Assembly (NCBI GenBank): GCA_016198945.1
Contig: JACQHO010000040.1
Location: 1-13,435, forward strand
DNA: 13,435 bases
Source of the DNA: Nitrospirota bacterium
GTDB lineage: Bacteria > Nitrospirota > Nitrospiria > JACQBZ01
Direction: 5' to 3'
In this document: piece by piece, positions 13,401 through 13,435 of the stretch
Position numbering within the stretch: position 1 is the first letter of the stretch
Layout of the letters: each line of letters begins with the position of its first letter
Notes under the pieces: model-generated
What the model saw: the letters and a program-made list of their open reading frames with translations, nothing else
Database searches by the model: none
What the model was told of the DNA's origin: nothing
Program-made: the position numbers and the translations under genes

Positions 13401-13435
13401 CAAATCGTTGTTCTCAGGATCCGATGCGCCAGCAC
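13400..13435 (-). CDS. possible C-terminal tail of an upstream gene (partial, uncertain)
   Basis: From the right edge one frame reads VLAHRILRTTI and stops at TGA (13402-13400). As genes here are packed on the minus strand, it may be the end of the gene before larC. LarB homologues often precede larC and can end in a similar short helical tail, but eleven residues cannot prove this. Confidence 0.25.
   Translation of the reverse strand: MLAHRILRTTI

Noticed and set aside
13325..13405. tRNA gene or integron attC site
   Set aside because: The arms do not fit a cloverleaf, no anticodon arm or T-loop consensus is visible, and the attC core sites are absent.

Overview
This window looks like a stretch of chromosome from a Gram-negative bacterium. 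Most genes are GC-rich. An outer-membrane beta-barrel with a signal peptide and two other envelope proteins point to a diderm cell. Two repeat-derived peptides sit inside pdxA, and they resemble dispersed repeats I remember from environmental genomes (for example Nitrospirota-like or Deltaproteobacteria-like assemblies). I would not assign a phylum with confidence.

Every supported gene lies on the minus strand, so transcription runs from the right end to the left end. In that order: a possible tail of an upstream gene (13435-13400); a highly structured leader (13400-13197); larC, a nickel-pincer cofactor gene, overlapping by 4 bases a CaCA-family cation exchanger; an outer-membrane beta-barrel protein, followed after 2 bases by a small secreted PstS-like binding-domain protein; a clear sigma70-type promoter; a REC-only response regulator, a large dCache-HAMP-GAF histidine kinase and a GAF/HD-GYP protein, joined by ATGA overlaps; then, in the same run, a CDF cation transporter, pdxA (vitamin B6) and rsmA (16S rRNA dimethylation). 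A gap with a palindrome follows, then a lower-GC exodeoxyribonuclease III gene, then the first 334 codons of ftsK, which runs off the left edge and has its own promoter.

The main functional theme is signalling. The kinase, receiver and HD-GYP genes would couple an extracytoplasmic signal to cyclic-di-GMP turnover. The porin plus PstS-like pair directly upstream could supply the ligand; that link is inference. A second theme is metal handling (LarC, CaCA exchanger, CDF). The housekeeping genes pdxA and rsmA appear to be co-transcribed with the signalling genes.

No stretch of more than 300 bases lacks a gene. No RNA gene, complete insertion sequence or CRISPR array was seen. The features most worth a second look are: two repeat-derived insertions inside pdxA; the porin/PstS-like/dCache kinase/HD-GYP locus; LarC lacking the usual HFHE motif; the structured DNA upstream of larC; and a possibly leaderless ftsK.
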